From contig NZ_CP043626.1 in the NCBI RefSeq assembly GCF_008807415.1, forward strand, positions 2,852,001 to 2,916,000: a stretch of 64,000 nt of DNA, read 5' to 3'. Within the stretch, counting starts at the first letter, position 1, and each line of letters opens with the position of its first letter. Under the pieces are notes generated by a model. That model was given only the letters and a program-made list of their open reading frames with translations, was not told the origin of the DNA and searched no databases. Positions 55,665 to 63,502 of this stretch are shown here, piece by piece. The translations under genes were made by a program, and so were the position numbers. The stretch is from Pseudomonas denitrificans (nom. rej.). Its GTDB lineage: Bacteria > Pseudomonadota > Gammaproteobacteria > Pseudomonadales > Pseudomonadaceae.

Positions 55665-56411
55665 TCAACGAACTGCCAGCAGCACTGCGCAGACGATCAG
55701 GAAAGCGCTGAAGGCCAGACGCAGCTGACGCTCGGGCAGCGCATGGGCCAGGCGTACGCCCCAGGAAATGCTCACCAGCCCACCCAGCGCCAGCGCGCTG
55801 CCCATGCGCCAGTCCACGTGGCCATGCGCAGCATAGGTCGCCAGCGCCACGCCCGTGCTGGGCGCCGCCAGAGCCAGCGCAAGCCCCTGGGCGATCACCT
55901 GGGTCAGGCCGAAGACGGACGTCAGAACCGGCGTCGCCAGCACACCGCCGCCCACCCCGAACAGCCCACCAAGAGAACCGGCACCCAGTCCCAGCACGCC
56001 CATCCACGGCAGGCCGTAGCGCGGCGTACTGCTGCCCTGGGGCACGCGCTGGAACAGGCGCACCAGCAGATACAGGGCCAACAGCACCAGGAACACCACG
56101 AAGGCGGTGCGCATGCTGCGGGCATCCAGGTTCACCGCGATGCTGGAAGCGAAGAACGCGCAGACCAGCCCGGTCAGCGCCAGGACGCCGGCCTGGGCGA
56201 AATCTATACGGTTGCGCTGGTGGTAACGCCAGATCGCCAGCAGCACATTCGGCACCACCATCACCAGCGCGGTGCCCTGCGCCAATTGCTGATCCAGCCC
56301 GAACAGCACACCCAGTGCCGGAATCGCCAGCAGCCCGCCGCCAATACCGAACAGCCCACCCAGGCTGCCCAGCACGACGCCGAGCAGAAAGTCCAAGACC
56401 AGGTCCCACAT
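55665..56411 (-). CDS. TSUP-family (TauE/SafE) membrane transporter
   Basis: A 248-residue permease with eight hydrophobic segments in two similar halves, each with GSLGGLFGIGGGLLAIPAL / GSLGGLFGVGGGVLATPVL, the family's repeated motif. Relatives export sulfite, sulfoacetate or organosulfur anions. The ATG at 56411 follows GGAGG; a much longer open frame upstream is an antisense run through the LysR gene. It is divergent from the LysR gene at 56517, its likely regulator. Confidence 0.9.
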   Translation of the reverse strand: MWDLVLDFLLGVVLGSLGGLFGIGGGLLAIPALGVLFGLDQQLAQGTALVMVVPNVLLAIWRYHQRNRIDFAQAGVLALTGLVCAFFASSIAVNLDARSMRTAFVVFLVLLALYLLVRLFQRVPQGSSTPRYGLPWMGVLGLGAGSLGGLFGVGGGVLATPVLTSVFGLTQVIAQGLALALAAPSTGVALATYAAHGHVDWRMGSALALGGLVSISWGVRLAHALPERQLRLAFSAFLIVCAVLLAVR

Positions 56412-56516
56412 GACGCACCTCCACAACAAGGCGTCCATGCTAGAAAACCCCGGCTGGATGGGAAACGCAAAGCGCAGCACAATGGCTTTGCCCATCCTGC
56501 AAAGCCGCCACACGCC

Positions 56517-57473
56517 ATGAATCCTTCCAGCCTCGAAGACCAGCTCGACCTCTACCTGGACGTGCTCGACAACGGCAGCTTCTCCGCCGCCGCCCGCCTG
56601 CGCCAGCTCACCCCTTCCGCCGTGGCACGACGCATGGACGCACTGGAGCAGGGATTGGGATCGACCCTGCTGGTGCGCAGCACGCACAACGTGCGCGCCA
56701 CACCGGCAGGCCTGGCGTTCGCCGAGCGGGCGCGACGGATAGTCATCGAGTTGCGCCAGGCGCGAGCGGAAGCGGTGTCCCTGAGCACCGCGCCGGAAGG
56801 ACTGATCCGCATTGACGCCCCCGTCCCCTTCGGTCGCCGTCACCTGGCACCGGCGCTGGCGGACTTCCTCACCGCCAACCCCGGCCTGGACGTGCAGCTG
56901 CGGCTGATCGACAGCTTCACCGACACCCGCGGGGAAAACCTCGGCCAGGTCGACCTGGTGCTGCGCATCGGCACCCTGCCCGACAGCCGCCTGGTCGCCA
57001 CCCGTCTCGCGCCCATGCGGCGGATCGTCTGCGCGAGCCCCGCCTACCTGCAGCAGCACGGCACACCAGCCTCGCCACTGGAGCTGCCGGAGCACATCGG
57101 CCTCGACTGGGAAGGCCTGGCGCCGCCACTGGCCTGGCGCTTCCTCATCGACGGCAAGCTGCAGCACCTGCGGCCGCGCCGGCTGCGCATGACCGCGAAC
57201 AATGCCGAGACGCTGGTGGAAGGTGCACTGCAAGGCATCGGCCTCGCTCACCTGCCCACCTGGCTGTGCAGCGAGTACCTGATCAGCGGCCAGTTGCTGC
57301 CGCTGTTCTGCGAGAACGGCCTTCCCGAACCAGAGCCCGGCGTTATCCACGCATTGCGCCTGGAGCGCGGCACCCACCCACGCAGTGAGCGCCTGCTGGG
57401 CTTCCTGCTGGAGCGTTTCGGTTTCCCGCCACCCTGGGATGCGGCACTTGCAGAAGCGCTGTTCAAGAATTAA
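56517..57473 (+). CDS. LysR-family transcriptional regulator
   Basis: A 318-residue regulator with N-terminal HTH DLYLDVLDNGSFSAAARLRQLTPSAVARRMDALEQGLGSTL and a C-terminal effector domain (VDLVLRIGTLPDSRLVATRLAPMRRIVCASPAYL). The start follows a CCGCCACACGCC stretch without a strong ribosome site. The shared 105-bp gap with the TSUP gene suggests control of that transporter. The ligand is unknown. Confidence 0.9.
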   Translation: MNPSSLEDQLDLYLDVLDNGSFSAAARLRQLTPSAVARRMDALEQGLGSTLLVRSTHNVRATPAGLAFAERARRIVIELRQARAEAVSLSTAPEGLIRIDAPVPFGRRHLAPALADFLTANPGLDVQLRLIDSFTDTRGENLGQVDLVLRIGTLPDSRLVATRLAPMRRIVCASPAYLQQHGTPASPLELPEHIGLDWEGLAPPLAWRFLIDGKLQHLRPRRLRMTANNAETLVEGALQGIGLAHLPTWLCSEYLISGQLLPLFCENGLPEPEPGVIHALRLERGTHPRSERLLGFLLERFGFPPPWDAALAEALFKN

Positions 57474-57475
57474 CC

Positions 57476-57498
57476 ATCGCGCTAAATTAATGCGCAAT
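57476..57498. promoter_or_regulatory. Probable OhrR operator upstream of ohrR
   Basis: ATCGCGC, spacer TAAATTAAT, GCGCAAT: seven-base arms with one mismatch. It lies 38 bp before the ohrR ATG, just after the LysR stop. Confidence 0.65.
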
Positions 57499-57536
57499 CA
57501 CCTCTTCGCTTCGAGCGCCCCGGCCAGGAGCACGCC

Positions 57537-57986
57537 ATGACCCAGCAAGACCCGACCTGCGAAGCCCTCAAGCTGGATAACCAGCTGTGCTTCGCCCTCT
57601 ACTCCACCTCCCTGCAGATGACCAAGGTCTACAAGCCTCTGCTGCAGGAGCTGGGCCTCACCTACCCGCAGTACATCGCCATGCTGGTGCTGTGGGAAGA
57701 AGACGGCATCACCGTGGGCGAGATCAGCTCGCGCATGCTCACCGACCCTGGCTCCCTCACGCCCCTGCTCAAGCGCCTCGAGGCCGAGGGCCTGATCACC
57801 CGCACCCGCAGTCAGGCGGACGAACGCGTGGTACAGCTGCGCCTGACCGACAAGGGCCGTGAGCTGCGCCGACAGGCGGAGAGCATTCCGGCCTGCATCC
57901 TGGCCAGCAGCGGTCTAACGTTGGACAGTCTGAAGCGCCTCCAGGAGGAGCTCGTGGACCTGCGCGGACACTTGCAAGCCCCGTAA
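57537..57986 (+). CDS. ohrR: Organic hydroperoxide sensor OhrR (MarR family)
   Basis: A 149-residue repressor. Sensing Cys18 lies in LKLDNQLCFALYSTSLQM, the HTH is in LTYPQYIAMLVLWEEDGITVGEISSRMLTDPGSLTPLLKRLE, and a second Cys (SIPACILAS) could resolve the oxidised form. Oxidation by organic peroxides releases it from DNA and induces ohr downstream. It is very similar in layout to ospR in this window, with sensing Cys at the same residue number. The ATG has AGGAGC upstream. Confidence 0.95.
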   Translation: MTQQDPTCEALKLDNQLCFALYSTSLQMTKVYKPLLQELGLTYPQYIAMLVLWEEDGITVGEISSRMLTDPGSLTPLLKRLEAEGLITRTRSQADERVVQLRLTDKGRELRRQAESIPACILASSGLTLDSLKRLQEELVDLRGHLQAP

Positions 57987-58043
57987 TCCGGGGCTTATGC
58001 CAAAGCTGCAGGTTCTTTAGTCAGAAATCTTCCAGCAATTATC

Positions 58044-58059
58044 TTGCGCACTAAATTAA
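58044..58059 (+). promoter_or_regulatory. Probable OhrR operator upstream of ohr
   Basis: TTGCGCACTAAATTAA shares GCGC and TAAATTAA with the ohrR site. It lies in the 172-bp AT-rich gap, about 100 bp before the ohr ATG. Confidence 0.55.
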
Positions 58060-58158
58060 ATCGAACTAACTTTCATCTCACGAACTGCTTAGCGCACAAG
58101 ATATCAAGCAGCAAGACACTCTCAACCCGACCTACCTGACAGCCAATCGGAGACCATC

Positions 58159-58587
58159 ATGCAAACCATCAAAGCCCTCTACACCGCCACCGCTACCGCC
58201 ACCGGAGGCCGTGATGGCCGCGCCATCTCCTCGGACGGCATCCTCGACGTGAAACTGTCCACTCCGCGTGAACTGGGCGGCGCGGGCGGCGAAGCCACCA
58301 ACCCGGAACAGCTGTTCGCCGCTGGCTACTCGGCCTGCTTCATTGGCGCCATCAAGTTCGTCGCCAGCCAGAGCAAGAAGCAGATCCCGGCAGACGCCTC
58401 GATCACCGGCAAGGTCGGCATCGGCCAGATCCCCGGCGGTTTCGGCCTGGAAGTGGAACTGAACATCAACCTGCCGGGCCTGGACCAGGCCGAGGCCGAA
58501 GAGCTGGTCGCCAAGGCCCACCAGGTCTGCCCCTACTCCAACGCCACCCGCGGCAACATCGACGTGCGCCTGAACGTCAGCGTGTGA
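58159..58587 (+). CDS. ohr: Organic hydroperoxide resistance protein Ohr
   Basis: A 142-residue thiol peroxidase that reduces organic hydroperoxides using lipoylated protein donors. [20 protein letters not shown], the first catalytic Cys in [16 protein letters not shown] and the second Cys in [17 protein letters not shown] are all present. It follows ohrR with its own operator. The ATG follows CGGAGA. Confidence 0.97.
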   Translation: MQTIKALYTATATATGGRDGRAISSDGILDVKLSTPRELGGAGGEATNPEQLFAAGYSACFIGAIKFVASQSKKQIPADASITGKVGIGQIPGGFGLEVELNINLPGLDQAEAEELVAKAHQVCPYSNATRGNIDVRLNVSV

Positions 58588-58607
58588 TTCCACGAACGGC
58601 AGAAACT

Positions 58608-58636
58608 AAAAAGCCCGGCATCAGCCGGGCTTTTTT
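58608..58636. terminator. Bidirectional terminator between ohr and efp
   Basis: AAAAAGCCCGGC, loop ATCA, GCCGGGCTTTTTT. It serves both convergent genes. Confidence 0.94.
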
Positions 58637-58652
58637 CTGTCTCGGATCAGGC

Positions 58653-59219
58653 TCAGGCCTTGACGCGGGACTTGTACTCGCCAGTGCGGGTATCGATTTC
58701 GATCGAGTCGCCGATTTCGCAGAAGGCGGAAACCTGGACTTCAGCACCGTTCTTCAGGCGAGCGGTCTTCATCACTTTACCGGAGGTGTCGCCACGGACA
58801 GCCGGCTCGGTGTAGACGATTTCGCGAACGATGGTGGTCGGCAGTTCAACGGAGATGACTTTCTCGTTGTAGAAGACGGCTTCGCAGACGTCGGTCATGC
58901 CGTCTTCGATGAAGGTCAGCACGCCTTCCAGGTCGCCTTTCTCGATCTCGTACTGGTTGAACTCGGTGTCCATGAAGACATACAGCGGGTCCGCGAAGTA
59001 AGAGTAGGTTACTTCCTTGCGATCGAGGATGATCGGCTCCAGCTTGTCGTCGGCCTTGAACACGGTCTCGGTGCCAGCACCGGTCAGCAGGTTCTTCAGC
59101 TTCATCTTGACGACCGCGGAGTTACGGCCGGACTTGTTGAACTCGGCCTTCTGGATGACCCAGGGGGCGCCATTGATGTTGGCAACCTGGCCAGCGCGGA
59201 ACTCTTGTGCGGTTTTCAT
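58653..59219 (-). CDS. efp: Elongation factor P (arginine-rhamnosylated type)
   Basis: A 188-residue translation factor that relieves ribosome stalling at polyproline. The modified-residue loop [15 protein letters not shown] carries Arg32 instead of Lys, the type rhamnosylated by EarP, whose gene follows directly upstream on the same strand. The three OB-like domains are complete. The ATG at 59219 starts the conserved N-terminus [11 protein letters not shown]; nine extra upstream codons are unlikely. Confidence 0.97.
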   Translation of the reverse strand: MKTAQEFRAGQVANINGAPWVIQKAEFNKSGRNSAVVKMKLKNLLTGAGTETVFKADDKLEPIILDRKEVTYSYFADPLYVFMDTEFNQYEIEKGDLEGVLTFIEDGMTDVCEAVFYNEKVISVELPTTIVREIVYTEPAVRGDTSGKVMKTARLKNGAEVQVSAFCEIGDSIEIDTRTGEYKSRVKA

Positions 59220-59261
59220 ACGATTATCCGATTGGATTGGAGACAAAAATCAGGGGCCATA

Positions 59262-60389
59262 TCATAGCCAATTTGTATAAAAACGCACCAGCCCCGCGGC
59301 AAGATCGGTTTGTTCGCTCAGGCGCCGCTGCCAATTGCCAATCCACGCAGCCCACTCCGGCAGCCGGATTTCCAGCTTTTGCCAGGCATCGCCGACGTCA
59401 CCCAGGCCATTCCAGGCCATCCAGAACGACTGCAACTCCGCCCGCAGCGAGTCGTCCATTCCTTCGCAGAACAGCGCCAGGAAAGCTTCCAGCTTCTCCA
59501 GGTGGATGTCCTCATCCTGCTGGTAGATGTGCCAGACGAAGGGCCTTCCCGCCCATTGCGCCCGCACGAACGAATCCTCGCCGCGTACCGCGTTGAAATC
59601 GCAACTCCACAAGAGCGGGTCGTAGTCTTCCTGGCGCACGAAAGGCAGCACCTGCACACGCAGGGCCTGCTTCTGGTACTGCTCCCCGACTCCCAGGGCC
59701 TGCCCCGCCCAGCGCTCGACATCGGCAAGCACCCTGCCCTCTGGCACCAGCAGCAAGGTGGCAGTGCTGCTTCCAGCCAATGCATCCAGCCAGCCGCCCA
59801 GCGCGGCATTCTCATAAGCGAACAGGGAAATACGCCGCTCATGGGCCTGCGGGCGCACCCCAAGGCTTTCCAGAAAACCAAGGCTGGCCGCCGGATCGCC
59901 CTGGAAGGCATCGCGCCGGGCAATCAGATCGCCCTCGCGCAGCAGCCCGCCGGTAGCGGCAGTGAAGCCGGGGAAATAGAAGTACTTCTGCAGCCCGCTG
60001 GCCTGCATCGATGGTAAACCGTGGCAGGACTCCACCCAGGATTCGGCGCTGAGGTATTCCAGGTTCAGCCACAGCGAAGGCGTCTGCCGCTCGCGCATCG
60101 CCTCTATATAGGCAGCCGGCATTTCGCAGGCGAAGGCTTCGATCACCACGTCCGCCGCAGGAGTGTCCTGCCAGGGCTTGGGCCACAGCCGCACTTCCAC
60201 GCCCGATTGCTGCTGCACCGCGACCGAGCCGTTGGCCGCCGGGCAGATACGCGCGAAGGCCGCCAGGTCATCGACCCATAGCCGCACCTGTTGCCGATGC
60301 TCCCCGGCCAGCTGGCGGGCCAGCCGCCAGGTGACGCCAATATCGCCATAGTTGTCGACTACGCTGCAGAAGATGTCCCAGCTGGCCAT
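59262..60389 (-). CDS. earP: EF-P arginine rhamnosyltransferase EarP
   Basis: A 375-residue inverting GT-B glycosyltransferase that moves rhamnose from dTDP-rhamnose to Arg32 of EF-P. The catalytic Asp residues lie in FCSVVDNYGDIGVTWRLARQL (Asp12 and Asp16), and the donor-site block DYDPLLWSCDFNAVRGEDSFVRAQWAGRPFVWHIYQQ is diagnostic. The ATG at 60389 has TAGGA at good distance; the ATG at 60395 lies too close to it. It is 42 bp before efp. Confidence 0.95.
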   Translation of the reverse strand: MASWDIFCSVVDNYGDIGVTWRLARQLAGEHRQQVRLWVDDLAAFARICPAANGSVAVQQQSGVEVRLWPKPWQDTPAADVVIEAFACEMPAAYIEAMRERQTPSLWLNLEYLSAESWVESCHGLPSMQASGLQKYFYFPGFTAATGGLLREGDLIARRDAFQGDPAASLGFLESLGVRPQAHERRISLFAYENAALGGWLDALAGSSTATLLLVPEGRVLADVERWAGQALGVGEQYQKQALRVQVLPFVRQEDYDPLLWSCDFNAVRGEDSFVRAQWAGRPFVWHIYQQDEDIHLEKLEAFLALFCEGMDDSLRAELQSFWMAWNGLGDVGDAWQKLEIRLPEWAAWIGNWQRRLSEQTDLAAGLVRFYTNWL

Positions 60390-60497
60390 GCGCATTCCTA
60401 CGTACCAGAGCGTGTCTCAGAAGGCTCCAGTGTACCCGCGATCCCGGCCATGCTCCTTAAGCCGATGAATCCCTTGGAAAAAATTTTCAAAAAAGAT

Positions 60498-60526
60498 TTG
60501 CCAAGGAGGAAACCTTTGAGTAAAGT
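60498..60526 (+). promoter_or_regulatory. Promoter of tRNA-Ser
   Basis: TTGCCA, a 17-bp spacer and TAAAGT are followed by GCGCGCC, the same discriminator as in the tRNA-Glu/Gly operon promoter. An A-rich tract (60478-60495) precedes it. Confidence 0.85.
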
Positions 60527-60562
60527 GCGCGCCTCGACAGACACAGCGCTGTCGAGAAATCT

Positions 60563-60652
60563 GGTGAGGTGTCCGAGCGGTTGAAGGAGCACGCCTGGAA
60601 AGTGTGTATACGAGAAATCGTATCGAGGGTTCGAATCCCTCCCTCACCGCCA
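60563..60652 (+). tRNA. tRNA-Ser (GGA)
   Basis: A 90-nt class II tRNA: acceptor GGTGAGG/CCTCACC, anticodon loop CCTGGAAAG with GGA, long variable arm (TACGAGAAATCGTA), T-arm GGGTTCGAATCCC and encoded CCA. Confidence 0.97.
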
Positions 60653-60660
60653 GATTCAAG

Positions 60661-60695
60661 AAAAAGCCCGGCTAAGCAATTAGCCGGGCTTTTTC
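60661..60695. terminator. Terminator of tRNA-Ser
   Basis: AAAAAGCCCGGCTAA and TTAGCCGGGCTTTTT form a 15-base stem around GCAA. T runs are present on both strands. Confidence 0.95.
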
Positions 60696-60968
60696 GTTTT
60701 CCCCTTCACACTTTCTTCACCTGTTGCGGCCTAGTTGCAAGTTGTCAGTTGGACAAATGCACAACGGCGATTAAACAGTTGTTCGACCATTGTCGACAGT
60801 CATCTGACAGCTTGGTTCCACAGGCCGGAAACCCGCCTCAGACCCCGCCTGACACCTGTTGGCAACACTCCTTTGCCAGATTGGACAGTTTTTGCCCAAA
60901 TCGGCCTCGCACAACTGCTAACAGCACCCGTAACATGAAAAAAAAGTGCCGTACTTGCGCTTGGTCAG

Positions 60969-60996
60969 TTTACTTACTACAAGTAATGGGTACTAT
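60969..60996 (+). promoter_or_regulatory. Possible oprI promoter
   Basis: TTTACT, 16 bp and TACTAT lie about 70 bp upstream of the ATG. Other pairings are possible, but this best explains a leader that begins in the AT-rich stretch. Confidence 0.45.
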
Positions 60997-61065
60997 GTAG
61001 TCCGGCTAATTTCCCAGTCATGGGAGATTGCTTTTAATGGAAATGTCCACCTTAAGGGGAACACG

Positions 61066-61317
61066 ATGAACAACGTTCTGAAATTCTCTGCTCTGGCTCT
61101 GGCTGCTGTTCTGGCCACCGGTTGCAGCAGCCACTCGAAAGAAACCGAAGCACGTCTGACCGCTACTGAAGACGCCGCTGCTCGCGCTCAAGCCCGTGCC
61201 GATGAAGCCTATCGCAAGGCTGACGAAGCTCTGGCCGCCGCTCAGAAAGCCCAGCAGACCGCTGACGAGGCTAACGAGCGCGCCCTGCGTATGCTGGACA
61301 AAGCCAGCCGCAAGTAA
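61066..61317 (+). CDS. oprI: Major outer-membrane lipoprotein OprI
   Basis: An 83-residue Lpp-like lipoprotein. The signal [20 protein letters not shown] gives lipidated Cys20. The mature part is a trimeric-type coiled coil ([21 protein letters not shown]...) ending in the C-terminal Lys83 that can be linked to peptidoglycan. The ATG has a strong AAGGGGAA site. Codons are those of a very highly expressed gene (CGT, GCT, CTG, GAA). The divergent end of the adjacent L,D-transpeptidase gene suggests the linking enzyme. Confidence 0.98.
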   Translation: MNNVLKFSALALAAVLATGCSSHSKETEARLTATEDAAARAQARADEAYRKADEALAAAQKAQQTADEANERALRMLDKASRK

Positions 61318-61337
61318 TAGATCTTCGGATCTGTTCG

Positions 61338-61368
61338 AAAAAACCGACCCCTCGGGGTCGGTTTTTTT
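61338..61368 (+). terminator. Terminator of oprI
   Basis: AACCGACCCC and GGGGTCGGTT form the stem, followed by TTTTT. The A run on the left could also serve the minus strand. Confidence 0.94.
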
Positions 61369-61409
61369 ATGCCCGCCGTTTTGTCCCCTCGACAAAACAG
61401 GCAGGCAAC

Positions 61410-61447
61410 AAAAAGCCCGCTCGACCGGTAACGGTCGGCGGGCTTCT
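61410..61447 (-). terminator. Terminator of the L,D-transpeptidase gene
   Basis: On the minus strand AAGCCCGC, an inner CGACCG..CGGTCG helix and GCGGGCTT are followed by TTTGTTG. It lies 17 bp after the stop. Confidence 0.85.
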
Positions 61448-61463
61448 TAGTGCGCGCTGCGAG

Positions 61464-62447
61464 TTACTGCAGCGGCACGGCGTCCTGGTCAACAGTAGCG
61501 GCAACCGAACCACCCTGCTGCACTTGCTGCGGCTGGGCAATGGCTACCGGCAGGCCGTCTTCGGCGGCAACCACTTCACGCACCACGTTCCAGTCCATCT
61601 GCATCTGGCTGGCGATGTCTTCGCGCTTGAGCAGGGCGTTGATCACCGCAGTGTGCTTGTCGACCACGGACGGGTCGCCGTTGTCATCGATGGGCGCGTG
61701 GGCTTCCAAGTAGATCTTGCCTTCGCTGCGACCGAACTTGTACGGCTCGTTGATGATGCGCACCTTGGTGCCCACCGGAATCATCGAGAAGAGCTGGGTC
61801 ACGTCCCAGTTGTACATGCGGAAGCAACCGTGGCTGGTACGGGTGCCGATGCCGAACTTCTTGTTCGAACCGTGGATCAGGTAGCCATGGAAGCCCAGGC
61901 TCATCTTGTACGGACCCAGCGGGTTGTCCGGACCCGGCGGCACTACGGTCGGCAGCGGATCGCCGTCGGCGGCGTGCTCGGCGCGGATCGAGGCCGGCGG
62001 GTACCAGGCCGGATCCTTGGTCTTGGCGATCACGCTGGTGCTGCCCACCGGCGAACCCCAGCCCTCACGACCGATCCCCAGGGCGTAGGTGTAGACAACG
62101 TTCTTGTCCTTGGGGAAGTAGTACAGGCGGTATTCGGCGAGGTTGATCACCACGCCTTCGCGCGGACCTGCCGGCAGGACGAAACGGGTCGGAATGATGA
62201 CCTCGGTGCCCACGCCCGGCAGCCAGGCATCGACGCCCGGGTTGGCAGCGATCATCTCGGAGTAGCCGAGGCCGTACTTCTCGCCCAGGTCGGCGAAGGT
62301 GTCTTCGTACTTGGCCTTGATGACCTGGACCTGGCCGACGATATCGTCGCCCGGCGCCGGCAGCGGCAATTCAATGGCGGAAACGGGGCCGGCCGAGAGC
62401 AGCGCGGCGAGGGACAGCGAGCAGGCGGCAATGACGCGCGACAACAT
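61464..62447 (-). CDS. L,D-transpeptidase (YkuD, ErfK/YbiS type)
   Basis: A 327-residue periplasmic enzyme. The Sec signal (MLSRVIAACSLSLAALLSAGPVSA) is followed by a LysM-like segment (DTFADLGEKYGLGYSEMIAANPGVDAWLPGVGTEVIIP, about 48-87) and the YkuD domain with HGSNKKFGIGTRTSHGCFRM, giving His and catalytic Cys. E. coli relatives attach Lpp to peptidoglycan, and here the gene is convergent with oprI. The Gln-rich C-terminal tail is not conserved. The ATG at 62447 follows AAGGAT. Confidence 0.93.
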   Translation of the reverse strand: MLSRVIAACSLSLAALLSAGPVSAIELPLPAPGDDIVGQVQVIKAKYEDTFADLGEKYGLGYSEMIAANPGVDAWLPGVGTEVIIPTRFVLPAGPREGVVINLAEYRLYYFPKDKNVVYTYALGIGREGWGSPVGSTSVIAKTKDPAWYPPASIRAEHAADGDPLPTVVPPGPDNPLGPYKMSLGFHGYLIHGSNKKFGIGTRTSHGCFRMYNWDVTQLFSMIPVGTKVRIINEPYKFGRSEGKIYLEAHAPIDDNGDPSVVDKHTAVINALLKREDIASQMQMDWNVVREVVAAEDGLPVAIAQPQQVQQGGSVAATVDQDAVPLQ

Positions 62448-62520
62448 CCGAGGATCCTTGACGTGGGCAATGAGCAAAGGGTGATCAGTTTACCACCGCA
62501 AGCCCCGTCAACGGGAGATA

Positions 62521-62799
62521 TCAGATGAGCCAGGAACTGCGCGCGCCGCGCTTTTCCTCTTCGAGTTGTTTCAGGCAGGCCGCGCAGATGCGCCGATCGC
62601 GCAGCAGCGGTTTCTCGGCACCGCGCCACATCGGCTGTGCCGGCAGCAGGCTGCCACACAACGTGCGGTCAGCCGGGGTTCCCAGCTCCAGCTGGCGCGC
62701 GACCAGATGCACCCGGACCTCGCGGCAGGCGAACAGGTCCAGCTGTTCATCGGGTTCGATCAGCTGGTAGGCGAAGAGGGTCCAGGCGGGGCGCGACAT
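62521..62799 (-). CDS. Small conserved hypothetical protein with Cys motif
   Basis: A 92-residue cytoplasmic protein. Four Cys occur, CREVRVH, TLCGSLLP and RRICAACLKQLEEEKRG; the last CxxC with the others could bind zinc. A homologue lies at this position in P. aeruginosa (PA2855) as I recall. The ATG at 62799 lacks a strong ribosome site (GGAAC). The function is unknown. Confidence 0.72.
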   Translation of the reverse strand: MSRPAWTLFAYQLIEPDEQLDLFACREVRVHLVARQLELGTPADRTLCGSLLPAQPMWRGAEKPLLRDRRICAACLKQLEEEKRGARSSWLI

Positions 62800-62886
62800 A
62801 GGGGGTTCCAGAAGGGTGCGCAAACATAGCCGAAAGGCCGGGCGCGGGGAAGCCTCGATTCCGTGGTTTATCCGTGCTGCCATTCA

Positions 62887-63492
62887 TTACAGCAGGGGCT
62901 TGAGCGTCGGCCACACGTTGTCGAGCAGTTTAGGCTGAGCCGCCACCGCCGGATGGATGCCGTCAGCCTGCATCATGTCCTGCACGCCCCCTACCCCTTC
63001 AAGGAAGAACGGCACCAGTGGAATCTTCTGTTCGCTGGCCACGCTGTCGAAGACCTTGGCGAACGCGTCGGTGTAGCGCTGTCCGTAATTGGGCGGCAGG
63101 CGCATGCCGAGCAGGATCACCTTGGCGCCCGACTTCTGCGACTGCTCAACCATGCCGCTAAGATTCTGTTGCAATTGCGCCGGCGCCATTCCGCGCAGGC
63201 CGTCGTTGCCGCCCAGCTCGATCACCACCAGCTTCGGCTTCTGCTCCGAAAGCAGCGCCGGCAGCCGCGCGAGGCCTCCTGCAGTGGTGTCGCCGGAGAT
63301 CGACGCGTTCACCACCTTGTAGTCAAAACCCTGCTCCTGAAGACGCTTGTCCAGCAGGTTGACCCACCCCAGGCTGGTATCCAGCCCCAAACCGGCGCTG
63401 ATACTATCGCCGACGACCAACAGCGTCTGCGCCGCGGCCTGCTGCGTGATCAGAAGCAACGCCAGGCAGCCGCCCATTAGCCATGCACGCAT
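62887..63492 (-). CDS. tesA: GDSL arylesterase / lysophospholipase TesA
   Basis: A 201-residue periplasmic SGNH hydrolase. The signal peptide MRAWLMGGCLALLLITQQAAA precedes QTLLVVGDSISAGLGL (catalytic Ser), NASISGDTTAGG, VVIELGGNDGLRG and DGIHP with the Asp-His pair. TesA cleaves aryl and acyl esters. The ATG at 63492 has GGAGAA 7 bp upstream, which favours it over the ATG at 63504. It is divergent from an ABC ATPase gene, the usual tesA/ybbA arrangement. Confidence 0.95.
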   Translation of the reverse strand: MRAWLMGGCLALLLITQQAAAQTLLVVGDSISAGLGLDTSLGWVNLLDKRLQEQGFDYKVVNASISGDTTAGGLARLPALLSEQKPKLVVIELGGNDGLRGMAPAQLQQNLSGMVEQSQKSGAKVILLGMRLPPNYGQRYTDAFAKVFDSVASEQKIPLVPFFLEGVGGVQDMMQADGIHPAVAAQPKLLDNVWPTLKPLL

Positions 63493-63502
63493 CGGATTCT
63501 CC

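Larger units (their letters stand above)
60653..61065. other. Intergenic region between tRNA-Ser and oprI
   Basis: The first 45 bp hold the tRNA terminator. The next 270 bp are moderately AT-rich, with two TTGGACA copies (60749-60755, 60881-60887) and several TGACAG/TTGTC elements but no gene; open frames here start inside the tRNA or leader. The last 100 bp hold the oprI promoter and leader. Confidence 0.6.

Noticed and set aside
60569..61000. Open frame of 143 codons running through tRNA-Ser
   Set aside because: It starts inside the tRNA, reads through the terminator and has no protein-like features.
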